Assembly: GCF_018457175.1 (NCBI RefSeq)
Contig: NZ_JAGFNU010000005.1
Span: 186,001-250,000, forward strand
From: Pseudohalocynthiibacter aestuariivivens
GTDB taxonomy: Bacteria > Pseudomonadota > Alphaproteobacteria > Rhodobacterales > Rhodobacteraceae
Direction: 5' to 3'
Length of the DNA stretch: 64,000 bases
In this document: positions 1-9,090 of the stretch, in pieces
Position numbering within the stretch: the first letter of the stretch is position 1
How the letters are laid out: the number at the start of each line of letters is the position of its first letter
Notes under the pieces: generated by a model
What the model was told of the DNA's origin: nothing
Seen by the model: only the letters and a program-made list of their open reading frames with translations
Database searches by the model: none
Position numbers and translations under genes: made by a program

Positions 1-234
1 GACAATATACTGTGCTGATTCACTCGAACCAGTCAAACCTGCTGAAGGGCGCGGTATTGGACGGATAGATGCGTTGTAATAGACCGGAACGGTTGTTTCT
101 CGTGGCAAGATTAATTGGCTGGTAACAGCACGTGCTGAAGGGCGTAAAGAACGTTCCGGTGCGTTCGCTAATGCTGCAGATGTGGTCCAAAGACCAGCCA
201 ATACAAGCACTAAAGCGGTTGCGCCTTTTCTCAT
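1..234 (-). CDS. Exported protein, N-terminal part only (extensin-like family suspected)
   Basis: The first 78 codons of a minus-strand gene that runs off the left edge. It starts [20 protein letters not shown], a clear Sec-type signal peptide (two basic residues, hydrophobic core, Ala-rich cleavage region), followed by a Pro/Arg/Ser-rich stretch with repeated RPS motifs. The ATG overlaps the tyrC stop (ATGA), so it is probably the distal gene of the hisC-tyrC operon. From memory, roseobacters often carry an extensin-like secreted protein after tyrC; that identity is inferred from context and the low-complexity start, not from a domain seen here. Confidence 0.5.
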   Translation of the reverse strand, partial: MRKGATALVLVLAGLWTTSAALANAPERSLRPSARAVTSQLILPRETTVPVYYNASIRPIPRPSAGLTGSSESAQYIV

Positions 235-1148
235 TCCTTCGCTGCTCCTCGCCCAAAATCGGGGGCGTCCGTGTCTTGCCCTGCCTCAATAATACCACGC
301 CGGATCGCCCGTGTGTGGGTAAAATAGTCAAACAGATGATCGCCATCCCCCGTTCGGATGGCACGCTGCAGCGCAAAGAGTTCTTCTGTGAAGCGCCCCA
401 GAATTTCCAATGTTGCATCTTTATTTGTCAGAAATACGTCACGCCACATTGTCGGGTCACTTGCCGCAATGCGGGTAAAATCGCGAAAACCGGCTGCGGA
501 GTATTTAATGATTTCGCTGTCTGTGACGCGGCGCAGATCATCCGCAACACCCACCATCGTGTATGCAATCAGGTGCGGTGCGTGGCTCGTAACAGCAAGC
601 ACTAAATCATGATGATCGGCCTCCATTTCATCAACATTGGCCCCCATCGCTTCCCAAAGCTTTCTTAACCGCGCAACAGCTTTGGTATCTGCGCCTTCTG
701 GTACCAACAAACACCAGCGGTTTTCGAAAAGCTCTGCAAAACCGGACTTCGGCCCGGAATGCTCCGTTCCGGCCAAGGGATGCGCCGGAACAAAATGAAC
801 ATCTTTTGGTAAATGGGGTTTAACAGCTTCTATAACCGCACGTTTCACGGACCCGACATCGCTGACGGTTGCGCCTTTTGCCAAATGCGGTGCTATCTCG
901 ACAGTAACAGCTTCCATTGCACCGATAGGTACACAGAGCACGACAAGATCCGCACCCTCCACTGCCTCTGCTGCGCTTTCGCAGACGCGATCACACAATC
1001 CAATTTCACGCGCAGTCGCACGCGTCTCTTCAGAGCGCGCGTAGCCCGTAACCTCGCCGGCCAAGCCACCCCGCTTCATCGCCCAGAACATTGATGATGC
1101 TATAAGCCCGAGCCCTATCAGGGCAACCCGATCATAAATCTGGCTCAT
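231..1148 (-). CDS. tyrC: Prephenate/arogenate dehydrogenase family protein
   Basis: NAD(P)-dependent oxidative decarboxylation of prephenate or arogenate in tyrosine synthesis (cytoplasmic). 305 residues. A Rossmann motif GLGLIAS lies at residues 12-18 and the family motif [10 protein letters not shown] at 123-132 carries the catalytic-region histidine. The chosen start (MSQIYDR) overlaps the hisC stop as ATGA, which favours translational coupling; an upstream extension in the same frame only reads antisense-like sequence inside hisC. Downstream it overlaps the exported-protein gene. Cofactor and substrate preference cannot be told from the sequence. Confidence 0.9.
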   Translation of the reverse strand: MSQIYDRVALIGLGLIASSMFWAMKRGGLAGEVTGYARSEETRATAREIGLCDRVCESAAEAVEGADLVVLCVPIGAMEAVTVEIAPHLAKGATVSDVGSVKRAVIEAVKPHLPKDVHFVPAHPLAGTEHSGPKSGFAELFENRWCLLVPEGADTKAVARLRKLWEAMGANVDEMEADHHDLVLAVTSHAPHLIAYTMVGVADDLRRVTDSEIIKYSAAGFRDFTRIAASDPTMWRDVFLTNKDATLEILGRFTEELFALQRAIRTGDGDHLFDYFTHTRAIRRGIIEAGQDTDAPDFGRGAAKE

Positions 1149-2233
1149 TTTTCCAACGCCTTGAAACCCGCCACCGCATGTGCAACCCGACGGCAGGATG
1201 CCTCGTCTCCTACGGTTATCCGCAGGCAATTTGGCAAATTGTACCCGGCAACACGCCGTACGAGAAGCCCCTGTGATTGCAGGTAATCATCACATGCTTC
1301 TGCTTCGGCCTGATCCGCAAACCGGGCAAGAATGAAGTTCGCGCAAGACGTGTCTGACGGCACGCCCAGCTCAGCCAGCGCTTCTGCCAACCACGCCCGC
1401 ATACGGGTGTTTTCTGTGCGACACTTTTCAACATACGCCCGATCTTTCAATGCCGCTTCTGCGGCATCCAGTTGCGGTTGTGAAAGGTTAAAGGGGCCTC
1501 GAATACGGTTGAGAACGTCAATGATTTCCTTTGGGCCATATCCCCAGCCGATCCGTAATCCGCCAAGACCGTAAAGTTTTGAAAAGGTCCGCGTCATAAA
1601 GACATTTTCGCGCGCTTCAACCAACGCAGCCCCGCCGTCGAAACCTTCGACGTATTCTGCATAGGCTCCGTCCAGCACCAGCAAAGCCTGAGGCGGAAGC
1701 CCGGCTGCAAGGCGTGCAACATCATTCCCACCAATCATTGTACCAGTCGGATTGTTGGGGTTGGCAATAAAGACAAGCCTTGTCTTCTCGTTGCACGCAG
1801 CAAGGATTGATTCAACGTCCGCGACGCGCTCGCGTTCAGGTACTTCGATAGGTGTTGCACCGGCGGCAAGTGCGGAGATACGATACATTGAAAAGCCATG
1901 TTCCGTGAAGATTACCTCATCCCCTTGTCCGGCATATGCCTGACAGAGGAATGTGATAATTTCGTCGGAACCGACGCCACAAATTATCTTATCAGGATCC
2001 AGCCCGTGAACGGCGCCGATTGCTTCACGCAATGATCGATGATCCGTTGGGGGATAGCGGTGCAATTCATGTGCGGCACGGCGGTAAGCTTCTATCGCTT
2101 TCTCAGACGGGCCAAACGGATTTTCGTTAGATGAAAGCTTAATGACTCTGCTTGCACCTTCGATGTTGGCCTTGCCTCCCTGGTAGAGCGAAATCTCCAT
2201 AATCCCGGGTTGTGGCTGAATCTCTGTCGTCAT
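1145..2233 (-). CDS. hisC: Histidinol-phosphate aminotransferase (may also serve aromatic amino acids)
   Basis: PLP-dependent fold-type I aminotransferase, 362 residues. The cofactor-contacting motif NPNNPTG is at 158-164, and the Schiff-base lysine is in [16 protein letters not shown] (Lys219). It catalyses the transamination step of histidine synthesis; the direct coupling to tyrC suggests it also works on prephenate or phenylpyruvate, as HisC homologues of this neighbourhood commonly do (inference). A good ribosome-binding site (GCAGGAGA) sits upstream of the ATG. It is the promoter-proximal gene of a three-gene operon with ATGA overlaps. Confidence 0.92.
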   Translation of the reverse strand: MTTEIQPQPGIMEISLYQGGKANIEGASRVIKLSSNENPFGPSEKAIEAYRRAAHELHRYPPTDHRSLREAIGAVHGLDPDKIICGVGSDEIITFLCQAYAGQGDEVIFTEHGFSMYRISALAAGATPIEVPERERVADVESILAACNEKTRLVFIANPNNPTGTMIGGNDVARLAAGLPPQALLVLDGAYAEYVEGFDGGAALVEARENVFMTRTFSKLYGLGGLRIGWGYGPKEIIDVLNRIRGPFNLSQPQLDAAEAALKDRAYVEKCRTENTRMRAWLAEALAELGVPSDTSCANFILARFADQAEAEACDDYLQSQGLLVRRVAGYNLPNCLRITVGDEASCRRVAHAVAGFKALEK

Positions 2234-2404
2234 CTGAAATCTCCTGCTCGGGCTTTTCTATTCGGTGGCGACTGCCTTTACTACACAAAATGACAAACTT
2301 CTGTGCGGGCGCCAAACGACTGTGGTAATTCTTCTTTTCGGCCACCGTGCCTAAAAAATCTTCTGCTCATCTCGTGAACCCATAGACTTGCCCGAACACA
2401 TTGA

Positions 2405-2443
2405 ACGAAAAAAGCCGCGTCGGTTTCCCGGCGCGGCTTTCTG
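2405..2443 (-). terminator. Rho-independent terminator after rpsD
   Basis: A 9-bp perfect stem (2411-2419 with 2432-2440, GC-rich core AGCCGCG) and a 12-nt loop. Read on the minus strand it is followed by a run of six T, and it lies 20 nt past the rpsD stop. Confidence 0.85.
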
Positions 2444-2461
2444 AATTCGGTGTGGCGAAGA

Positions 2462-3082
2462 TTAGTTCTTCGCGTAAAATTCCACGACGAGATTTGGTTC
2501 CATCATTACTGGATATGGCACATCGCCAAGGCCTGGTGTCCGCACGAATGTTGCGATCATTTTGGAATGGTCTGCATCGAGGTAATCAGGCACGTCGCGC
2601 TCAGCCAGTTGAGTGGCTTCCAGCAGAACCGCGAGTTGCTTAGAGCGGTCACGCACTTCGATAACGTCACCCTCTTTTACAAGGTATGAAGGGATGTTGA
2701 CCTTTTGGCCATTCACACGGACATGCCCGTGGTTCACGAATTGACGTGCTGCGAAAATTGTGGCGACGAATTTAGCGCGGTACACAATCGCATCGAGACG
2801 GCGCTCCAGCAAACCGATCAGGTTTTCACCCGTGTCGCCTTTCAGGCGCTCGGCTTCAGAGTAGATGCGGCGGAATTGTTTTTCAGTCAGATCGCCATAG
2901 TAACCCTTCAGCTTTTGCTTTGCGCGCAGCTGAATGCCAAAGTCGGACAGTTTGCCTTTACGGCGCTGACCGTGCTGGCCGGGGCCATATTCACGACGGT
3001 TAACCGGAGATTTCGGACGACCCCAGATGTTTTCACCCATCCGGCGGTCGAGTTTATGCTTGGCAGCGGTGCGTTTCGTCAC
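2462..3082 (-). CDS. rpsD: 30S ribosomal protein S4
   Basis: Primary 16S rRNA-binding protein of the small subunit. 206 residues, the normal alphaproteobacterial length. The N-terminal region [21 protein letters not shown] and the central S4 RNA-binding domain (about 95-160, [12 protein letters not shown]) are textbook. I place the start at a GTG (3082), giving [14 protein letters not shown], which matches the family N-terminus; the same frame stays open upstream to 3154 but that extension is not family-like. It is monocistronic with its own terminator. Confidence 0.96.
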   Translation of the reverse strand: MTKRTAAKHKLDRRMGENIWGRPKSPVNRREYGPGQHGQRRKGKLSDFGIQLRAKQKLKGYYGDLTEKQFRRIYSEAERLKGDTGENLIGLLERRLDAIVYRAKFVATIFAARQFVNHGHVRVNGQKVNIPSYLVKEGDVIEVRDRSKQLAVLLEATQLAERDVPDYLDADHSKMIATFVRTPGLGDVPYPVMMEPNLVVEFYAKN

Positions 3083-3264
3083 GGCTGATATCCTTCTAGT
3101 CGTATGAAGGGCGTTGTCCTTTGTCTCCCCCTTAACGGTTTGACCGACAGGCATCCCCTTACGGGGGCCACCAACACCAAATAAATGCCCCGGCCATCGC
3201 TGACCGGGAACGAAGCGGGGTTTAGGGGGCTGTCAGCTCAGAGTCAATGGCAAACACCATCTTT

Positions 3265-4329
3265 TCAGGCAACCTTATACCTTAAGATTGCCGCTTCTGA
3301 ATCAGATAAGTTACGGCGCGCAAAACCACCATAGTTGTTTGGGTCATCCGCGATATCGGGGAACCTATGCAACATGCGCGCACGCTGCTCTTCTTCTACA
3401 GAACTCAATGAGGTGTTGGCCGGATGGAAGCTCTCGGTCTCAACACCATTTGCCCAGACGATTTCGTGCGAGTCCAATAAAAGGTGAATGTAGGTAATTT
3501 CCCGGGCGTTATGATCAATCAATATCGTGCGGTCATTCAATAGATCTTTAGCAGCTACCAATACTTCGGGCGTGTTGAACAGGATTTGCGCTTCGTTTCC
3601 CTTGATCAGAATGCGATGATCGGGCGAAACGATCAGGTCCTGATCAGGCTCACCGCCCAAAAGAGCACCGGCACGTATACGAATGGGCCGCAGATGTGGA
3701 AGTGCGTGCAGGCGCGCGCCAGACATCCGGCGCTGTCCTATCCAGCAAATCTCCTGATCACCGCTGTCTTTTGTGCAAACCCTATCGCCTTCGGCCAGGT
3801 CTTCGATCAGCCTGGGGCCATCAGGGGTGCGAAGCCAGGTTCCGGGTGTGAAGCAAATCACCCCGTCTTTCGAACGTTCGTCTAAATTCACCGTGTGATC
3901 GCTCATGATGCGATGAACAATCCAAAGGTCAGTGTCTGTTGGTGGCAACTCATCCAGCATCATCAACAATGGTGGTGTATCTTTCGTAACATCAATGATC
4001 GTAACTGTAAAAACGCGTCTGCCATCAGTGACGACAAAGCTGCTTTCAAAAAGCGGGTCGTCTATATCAATAGAATTGATGTTTTGGGTAGGTTCCAGCG
4101 CGACGCCTACCAACCTGCGGACAACACGTGCTGCCCGTTTCCTTAAGTCTGCCTCTCCATTGGCCATACCCAGACATAAAACGTCGCTCGAGCCATCCAC
4201 TCGAACTGGTCGTCCACTCCAGCGCCACGTCGCGCCGATGGTTAACTCGTCTGTCGTTGTGGCCTTTTGACCATCAACTTCTGTCTGCTGCCAGGAGATT
4301 ACAAACGTGCCCTGAAAGCCCGTCATCAT
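3265..4329 (-). CDS. Hint (Hedgehog/intein) domain protein
   Basis: 354 residues. The Hint domain runs from about 159 to 310, beginning CFTPGTWLRTPDGPRLIEDL with the nucleophile-position cysteine (Cys159), and containing the block typical of these proteins (DQDLIVSPDHRILI). The first 150 residues form a separate region that I do not recognise. Proteins of this layout are abundant in roseobacters and are usually annotated only as Hint domain-containing; some have RTX or other secreted partners. No signal peptide is visible. It stands alone between rpsD and the LpxR-like gene. Whether it self-cleaves is unknown. Confidence 0.85.
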   Translation of the reverse strand: MMTGFQGTFVISWQQTEVDGQKATTTDELTIGATWRWSGRPVRVDGSSDVLCLGMANGEADLRKRAARVVRRLVGVALEPTQNINSIDIDDPLFESSFVVTDGRRVFTVTIIDVTKDTPPLLMMLDELPPTDTDLWIVHRIMSDHTVNLDERSKDGVICFTPGTWLRTPDGPRLIEDLAEGDRVCTKDSGDQEICWIGQRRMSGARLHALPHLRPIRIRAGALLGGEPDQDLIVSPDHRILIKGNEAQILFNTPEVLVAAKDLLNDRTILIDHNAREITYIHLLLDSHEIVWANGVETESFHPANTSLSSVEEEQRARMLHRFPDIADDPNNYGGFARRNLSDSEAAILRYKVA

Positions 4330-4447
4330 GCCTGAATGCCTGCTCTTTTATTTTTTTATTACCAAGAAGGTAACAGGAACGAATCAGTCTGGAAAGGGGG
4401 ACGATCGCCCGCTCGTCTCTACCGGATCATCCTGTGTCCAATTGGAC

Positions 4448-5377
4448 TCAAAAATTTAATCTCAGATTGATCGAGCCAACGATCTGACTGTCATTCTGCG
4501 CCTCAAATTCGCGGCCAAGCCACGTCAGACCGTAGAAAACGCCTGTACGCTCTCCTTGCCAGTGAACGCCGGCACGAAGCCGGTCGCGGGAGTCTGTGAG
4601 AACGTAACCATTGGCATCCGGCAAGTAGATCGAGCTATCCACTTTTGCGATGTCCCCGCCCACGACAAAACTCGTACCTTGGTCTCCCTGCCGGACAGCA
4701 CTATAAAGCTGACCTGATGAGACATCGCGCACGAAAAGGTCACGCTGACCAAAACGCCCGATAATCATATCTGCGCCGATGCGAACCAGATCTTCGGCGC
4801 CAACCTGCATCTCAACAAACGGACGAACCATGGCCGTTTCAGAAAGACGAAACGGCCGCCCTGCCTCATAGGTTACCCCCGGGTGAAAGCCATCGGCGAT
4901 CTGGTTCCCCAAGACAGTTGGAACATCCACATCAAGCAGTTTGTGCGCTTCGCGTTGAAACGCGCCCAAACCTGTCTGTGGACCTGTCACAACCAAATCA
5001 GCACCAAGGCTCATTTCGGTTTGGCCGCGTTGAAAATGCGTGTGCATCCCCAATGACAATGCGCCCGCATATCTGCGGTCACCGGCTGCAGGTGTTACCA
5101 GATTGTCAGGAGCCAGAATCTCGGCCCTAAGTCGAAACTCCAGTAGGTCACTAAATGCTTCGGGTCTTTCGCCATCCCATTGATAGCCCCGGATTCGGCT
5201 CATTGCATAAGAGCCGGTACGCCAACGGTCTTCACCGTCTCCAAGAAAATCGTTGGTGAAAAGACGCCCATATCCAAGCGTCTCGCGCTCAAGCGGAACG
5301 ACAGTAGAATCCTGCGCATTCACAGGTAAAGCAGAAAGAAAAAACGCACAAAAAATTCCGGCGAGGGTCGTTCGCAT
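4448..5377 (-). CDS. LpxR-like lipid A deacylase (DUF2219), outer membrane
   Basis: 309 residues with a signal peptide (MRTTLAGIFCAFFLSALPVNA, cleavage near 20) and a C-terminal phenylalanine after alternating residues (SINLRLNF), as in outer-membrane beta-barrels. The early FTNDFLGDGEDRWRTGSY block and the later MHTHF histidine match the Asn-Asp, Thr and His positions of LpxR (lipid A 3'-O-deacylase). Predicted role: removing acyl chains from lipid A in the outer membrane. Start chosen at the methionine directly before the signal peptide; the open frame upstream is unlike a leader. Confidence 0.8.
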   Translation of the reverse strand: MRTTLAGIFCAFFLSALPVNAQDSTVVPLERETLGYGRLFTNDFLGDGEDRWRTGSYAMSRIRGYQWDGERPEAFSDLLEFRLRAEILAPDNLVTPAAGDRRYAGALSLGMHTHFQRGQTEMSLGADLVVTGPQTGLGAFQREAHKLLDVDVPTVLGNQIADGFHPGVTYEAGRPFRLSETAMVRPFVEMQVGAEDLVRIGADMIIGRFGQRDLFVRDVSSGQLYSAVRQGDQGTSFVVGGDIAKVDSSIYLPDANGYVLTDSRDRLRAGVHWQGERTGVFYGLTWLGREFEAQNDSQIVGSINLRLNF

Positions 5378-5526
5378 CAATACTTCCAGTTCGAATTGCC
5401 CCCCCGGGCAGCATTCTTTTGAGTTGTGCACCGTCAACGAAACTTGCGCAAGCCCGCAACTTGCTCGCACGCAAAAAAACAATACGACGGGCTTACTTAA
5501 GAGATAAAACTGCCCGCGCCAGAACG

Positions 5527-6285
5527 TTATTCACCACCGTTCAGGTTTAGTGTTGGATCATCCAGCGTTAAGTCGAAGCGATCCGGAACAAGCCCTTGAT
5601 GAAACCAGTTCACAAAACTGTAGATCGAATAAACAGGCAAACTCGTCAACTTGCGAATATCTGCTGCATAGGGCGTCATGTTGGTACACTCCAAAACGAT
5701 TGCCCCAATGTCATCATGTTTTGTCATCAACTCCCGTGCAGCATCCAGCAAATCAAGGCGGCACTCCTCAAAATTAATACTGGGCTGATCGTCCAGAATT
5801 CCGTGCGTGAAGGCGCGTCCGTTGTCCGTTCCGACAATTGGGGTATCAAGCGGCGCGCCTGCTGCTTTGAGATGCGCCCCTGTGAGGTTTGCCTTTGAGA
5901 TGGTTATTACGCCAACCCGTTTGGACTTTGGCAGCAATTGTTGAACAACGGGGATCTGCATCAAAGATGATGTCGCGACAGGCACCGGAACAGCCTCGGA
6001 AATCTTATCCTGGATCAGTGCAAGAAACCCGCAGTTCGTCGTCAACCCGTCACATCCGTGTGCTACAAGGTCTTTTGCCGCGGCAATAAATCCATCCACC
6101 AACAGGATTGGGTCCTTGCGAACCACGTTATCCGGCGTAGCGCCACGCACGATCCGGTACTGGACAGGGAACGGCCATGTAGCCGCATTGGCGATATCGC
6201 CAAAAATGCGTGGAAACTGGGTTTCCAGCATCAGGATTCCGATATTCGCGCCGTATATGGTTTTACCACCGTATTCGACAGACAT
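5527..6285 (-). CDS. Asp/Glu/hydantoin racemase-fold enzyme
   Basis: 252 residues. The two family cysteines are seen in TTNCGF (Cys85) and VLECTN (Cys200), placed as in the Asp/Glu racemase superfamily (racemases, maleate isomerase, arylmalonate decarboxylase), so a cofactor-free acid/base enzyme is likely. A ribosome-binding site (AGGAGAAAG) fixes the ATG at 6285. It follows the GntR gene by 25 nt on the same strand and lies opposite a TPP enzyme and TRAP transporter, suggesting one catabolic pathway for a carboxylic acid. The substrate cannot be predicted. Confidence 0.8.
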   Translation of the reverse strand: MSVEYGGKTIYGANIGILMLETQFPRIFGDIANAATWPFPVQYRIVRGATPDNVVRKDPILLVDGFIAAAKDLVAHGCDGLTTNCGFLALIQDKISEAVPVPVATSSLMQIPVVQQLLPKSKRVGVITISKANLTGAHLKAAGAPLDTPIVGTDNGRAFTHGILDDQPSINFEECRLDLLDAARELMTKHDDIGAIVLECTNMTPYAADIRKLTSLPVYSIYSFVNWFHQGLVPDRFDLTLDDPTLNLNGGE

Positions 6286-6310
6286 TGGCTTTCTCCTAAA
6301 CATGTTTCGC

Positions 6311-7009
6311 CTAATGCGAGGGAACGTAAAGTTGTGAATATGCGATGCGTACCGCTTCGGTCGTTTCTTCGCGGCGACGCTCAATGTGGCCACGCAATGC
6401 GTTCACGGCTGCTGTTTTGTTGCGCCGCGACACTGCCTCTATGATCGTCCGATGTGCAGACAGCTTTGCACCATCGGCAACCAGACTCTGGTTCCCTAAT
6501 CTTAGCAATTGCAAATTGATCAGCCGCACATACCGAATGCGACTGTTCAGATTTTCAAGAAGCCTCAAAAGCTCTCCATTGTTGGAAAGTTCAGCCAGAC
6601 GCATGTGAAAGGCCTCATCCATCTTCAAAAGCTCTGATAGATCTTCGCAAGTGTCATACGTGTCTTCCGTCTGATCAAGATAGTTGACCACCGCTTGAAT
6701 TTCTTCATCAGTTGCCCGTTCAATCGCTCGGATCACCGCCTCCGTTTCAACAGCCGCGCGCGCTTCATAAAGCTCTTGTATGCGCGATGGGCTTAGCGCA
6801 CGGCAAAAGAAGCCCCTGCCATTCTGGAAGGTTAACAAGCCTTCGGCGACAAGACGGTTCAACGCTTCGCGGAGAGGCGTGCGGCTTGCGGCCAACTCGA
6901 CAGAAAGCGCGCTTTCGTTCAACCGTTCTTCAGGCTTGAACTCAAAATTGACCGCCATTTTACGCAGGCGTTCATAAACACGTTCGACGCTACTTTCCTG
7001 CTTTGCCAT
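6311..7009 (-). CDS. GntR-family (FadR/FCD subfamily) transcriptional regulator
   Basis: 232 residues: an N-terminal winged HTH (about 5-75, with RLNESALSVELAASRTPLREAL) and an all-helical FCD ligand domain (about 80-220), with the metal-binding Asp/His pattern (DEAFHMRL and two later histidines). Such regulators usually sense a small carboxylate and repress the adjacent catabolic and transport genes. It is divergent from the TPP enzyme gene, and a TGTATACA palindrome lies between them. Confidence 0.9.
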   Translation of the reverse strand: MAKQESSVERVYERLRKMAVNFEFKPEERLNESALSVELAASRTPLREALNRLVAEGLLTFQNGRGFFCRALSPSRIQELYEARAAVETEAVIRAIERATDEEIQAVVNYLDQTEDTYDTCEDLSELLKMDEAFHMRLAELSNNGELLRLLENLNSRIRYVRLINLQLLRLGNQSLVADGAKLSAHRTIIEAVSRRNKTAAVNALRGHIERRREETTEAVRIAYSQLYVPSH

Positions 7010-7109
7010 TTCAGACTCGCTCTCTCAAACCAGCAATTGGTTATTTCCTACGCATATCTGGCCTTGCAAGTTGTCGCAAGATTTTTGTCTTCACTTTTGC
7101 ATTTATTGC

Positions 7110-7117
7110 TGTATACA
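7110..7117. promoter_or_regulatory. Candidate GntR/FCD operator
   Basis: Perfect palindrome TGTATACA (in context CTGTATACAATT) in the 191-bp divergent region between the GntR gene and the TPP enzyme gene. FCD regulators often bind sites of the form TTGTATACAA. Assignment to this regulator is inference from position and motif. Confidence 0.5.
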
Positions 7118-7200
7118 ATTTTAGGAACACGGTTTTCGACGGACGGATCCTTAACTTCCGCCTGTGGTGATCTTGAAGCTTTGGAACGGACAGGTGACCT

Positions 7201-8892
7201 TTGACGAACAAACCGAATGGCGCAGAAGCAATGGTACGCATGCTGGAGGCACATGGTGTTCAGCACATTTTCGGCCTCTGCGGTGATACAACACTGCCGT
7301 TTTATGATGCGATGCATCGGCTCGATCACAAGATCACCCATGTTCTGACGCGGGACGAACGCTGTGCAACCTATATGGCTGATGCCTATTCCCGTGTGAC
7401 CGGGCGCGTTGGGGTTGCCGAGGGTCCGTCAGGTGGCGGCGCAACCTATATTTTGCCTGGGCTGATCGAAGCGAACGAAAGTTCTTATGCCGTTCTTGGA
7501 GTTACCACCGATATTTCAGTTGCCTCCTATGGGAAATACCCCCTGACAGAAGTCGACCAGGATGCGTTGATGAGACCGCTGACGAAGTGGAACACGGTCA
7601 TCAAGCAATCTCAGCACATTCCCCGTATGGTGCGATCTGCATTCAGGGCAATGACGACTGGCCGTTCCGGCTCTGCCCATCTCGGCCTGCCGTATGACAT
7701 TCAGTATGACGCCGTTGATCCGGGTGACATCTGGGCTGACCCAAAGCTCAGCACCTACCCGGCGTATCCGACGGGGCCGGAACCCGGTGCGACCGAGGCC
7801 GCAGCAGATGCGATATTGTCAGCCAAAAAACCACTCATCATATGCGGCGGTGGCGTTGTGATTGCTCGTGCGATGGAAGAACTTCATCGCCTTGCAACAC
7901 GCCTCGACATTCCCGTTGCCACCTCTATTTCTGGCCAGGGCTCACTGGCGGAAACCAACCCTCAGTGCCTTGGCGTTGTCGGCTCGAACGGTGGGACGGA
8001 TCAGACCTGGGAACTGATGGAAGCGGCTGATCTTGTCGTGTTCATGGGATGCCGGGCAGGCTCTACCACAACGTCCCGATGGGAGGCACCAGCCGCTGGC
8101 ACCCGGATCGTCCATTTTGACAATGACCCGATGGTGATCGGTGCGAACTACCAGACCGAAGTCGGTGTGGTCGGCGACCTTAGGCTTTCTTTGGCCGAAG
8201 TTAACGCAGTGCTTGATACACGCGATCAGGGTACTGCAACTTTTGGTGGTACTGCTGCAATCGCAGACATAAAAAAACGTAAGTTTGAAATATTTGACCA
8301 GCTTGCCCAATCAAACGAAACACCCATGCGGCCCGAACGTGTTATTGATGCGATGATGAAAACCCTACCGGAAGACGCAACAGTGCTTTCGGACCCCGGC
8401 ACAAGTTGCCCCTATTTCTCTGCCTACTATCAACTACCCAAAGCCGGCCGTCACTTTATAACCAACCGGGCACATGGCGCGCTTGGGTATTCTTTGTCCG
8501 CCGCTTTGGGCGCCTGGTTTGGACGCCCGACATCAAAGGTTGTCGCGATGATGGGGGACGGATCGTTCGGCTTTACATGTGGCGAGCTTGAAACCGTCTC
8601 GCGTTGCCGCGCCCCTATTACGTATATCGTATTCTCAAATTCCAACTTTGGTTGGATCAAGGCCAGCCAGTTCGCTGACAAAGACGCGCGTTACTACAAC
8701 GTTGACTTCAACCGCACTGACCACGCTGCAATTGCTTCGGCGTATGGTGTAAAATCATGGCGCGTCGAAAACCCCGAAGACCTTGAGCGTGTGATGAAAG
8801 AGGCAATCAACCACGACGGCCCAACCTTGATAGATGTTATCTGTCAACCGCTTGAAGAATCGAACGCCCCCGTCCGTCGCTGGATGGGCTAA
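7201..8892 (+). CDS. Thiamine pyrophosphate-dependent enzyme, acetolactate synthase-like
   Basis: 563 residues with the three-domain ThDP layout: N-terminal Pyr domain with the cofactor-activating glutamate (DERCATY, Glu53), a central domain, and a C-terminal PP domain with the diphosphate/Mg motif beginning GDGSFGF near residue 450 and ending in NSNFG. It is a 2-oxo acid decarboxylase or carboligase by family. The start is a TTG preceded by AGGTGA at suitable spacing; no ATG fits the expected N-terminus. It heads the plus-strand catabolic/transport operon. It is not close to sulfoacetaldehyde acetyltransferase at the N-terminus, and its substrate is unknown. Confidence 0.85.
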   Translation: MTNKPNGAEAMVRMLEAHGVQHIFGLCGDTTLPFYDAMHRLDHKITHVLTRDERCATYMADAYSRVTGRVGVAEGPSGGGATYILPGLIEANESSYAVLGVTTDISVASYGKYPLTEVDQDALMRPLTKWNTVIKQSQHIPRMVRSAFRAMTTGRSGSAHLGLPYDIQYDAVDPGDIWADPKLSTYPAYPTGPEPGATEAAADAILSAKKPLIICGGGVVIARAMEELHRLATRLDIPVATSISGQGSLAETNPQCLGVVGSNGGTDQTWELMEAADLVVFMGCRAGSTTTSRWEAPAAGTRIVHFDNDPMVIGANYQTEVGVVGDLRLSLAEVNAVLDTRDQGTATFGGTAAIADIKKRKFEIFDQLAQSNETPMRPERVIDAMMKTLPEDATVLSDPGTSCPYFSAYYQLPKAGRHFITNRAHGALGYSLSAALGAWFGRPTSKVVAMMGDGSFGFTCGELETVSRCRAPITYIVFSNSNFGWIKASQFADKDARYYNVDFNRTDHAAIASAYGVKSWRVENPEDLERVMKEAINHDGPTLIDVICQPLEESNAPVRRWMG

Positions 8893-9090
8893 ACGTAATT
8901 TATTTAGGGAGAAACCGCAGTCGTCTGATTTCAGAACGAAAGAAACAAATACCGTAAAGTCTTGACCGGTGGGTCTAAAAGGGGTCGACTGCGCGAGTAT
9001 TTAAGCACAGCTAAATGTGCGAATCTGGACCTTGCTGCCTGTTTTACGGAAGGTCCGGACTAAGAAACCAAGTCCATGGGAGGATACATA

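Noticed and set aside
4351-4373. TTACC-AAGAA-GGTAA stem near the T-rich stretch upstream of the Hint gene as a terminator
   Set aside because: The T run lies on the wrong side of the stem for either strand, so it does not fit an intrinsic terminator.
7201-8892. Sulfoacetaldehyde acetyltransferase (Xsc) for the TPP enzyme
   Set aside because: The N-terminal sequence and length do not match Xsc as I know it, and no phosphotransacetylase is adjacent.
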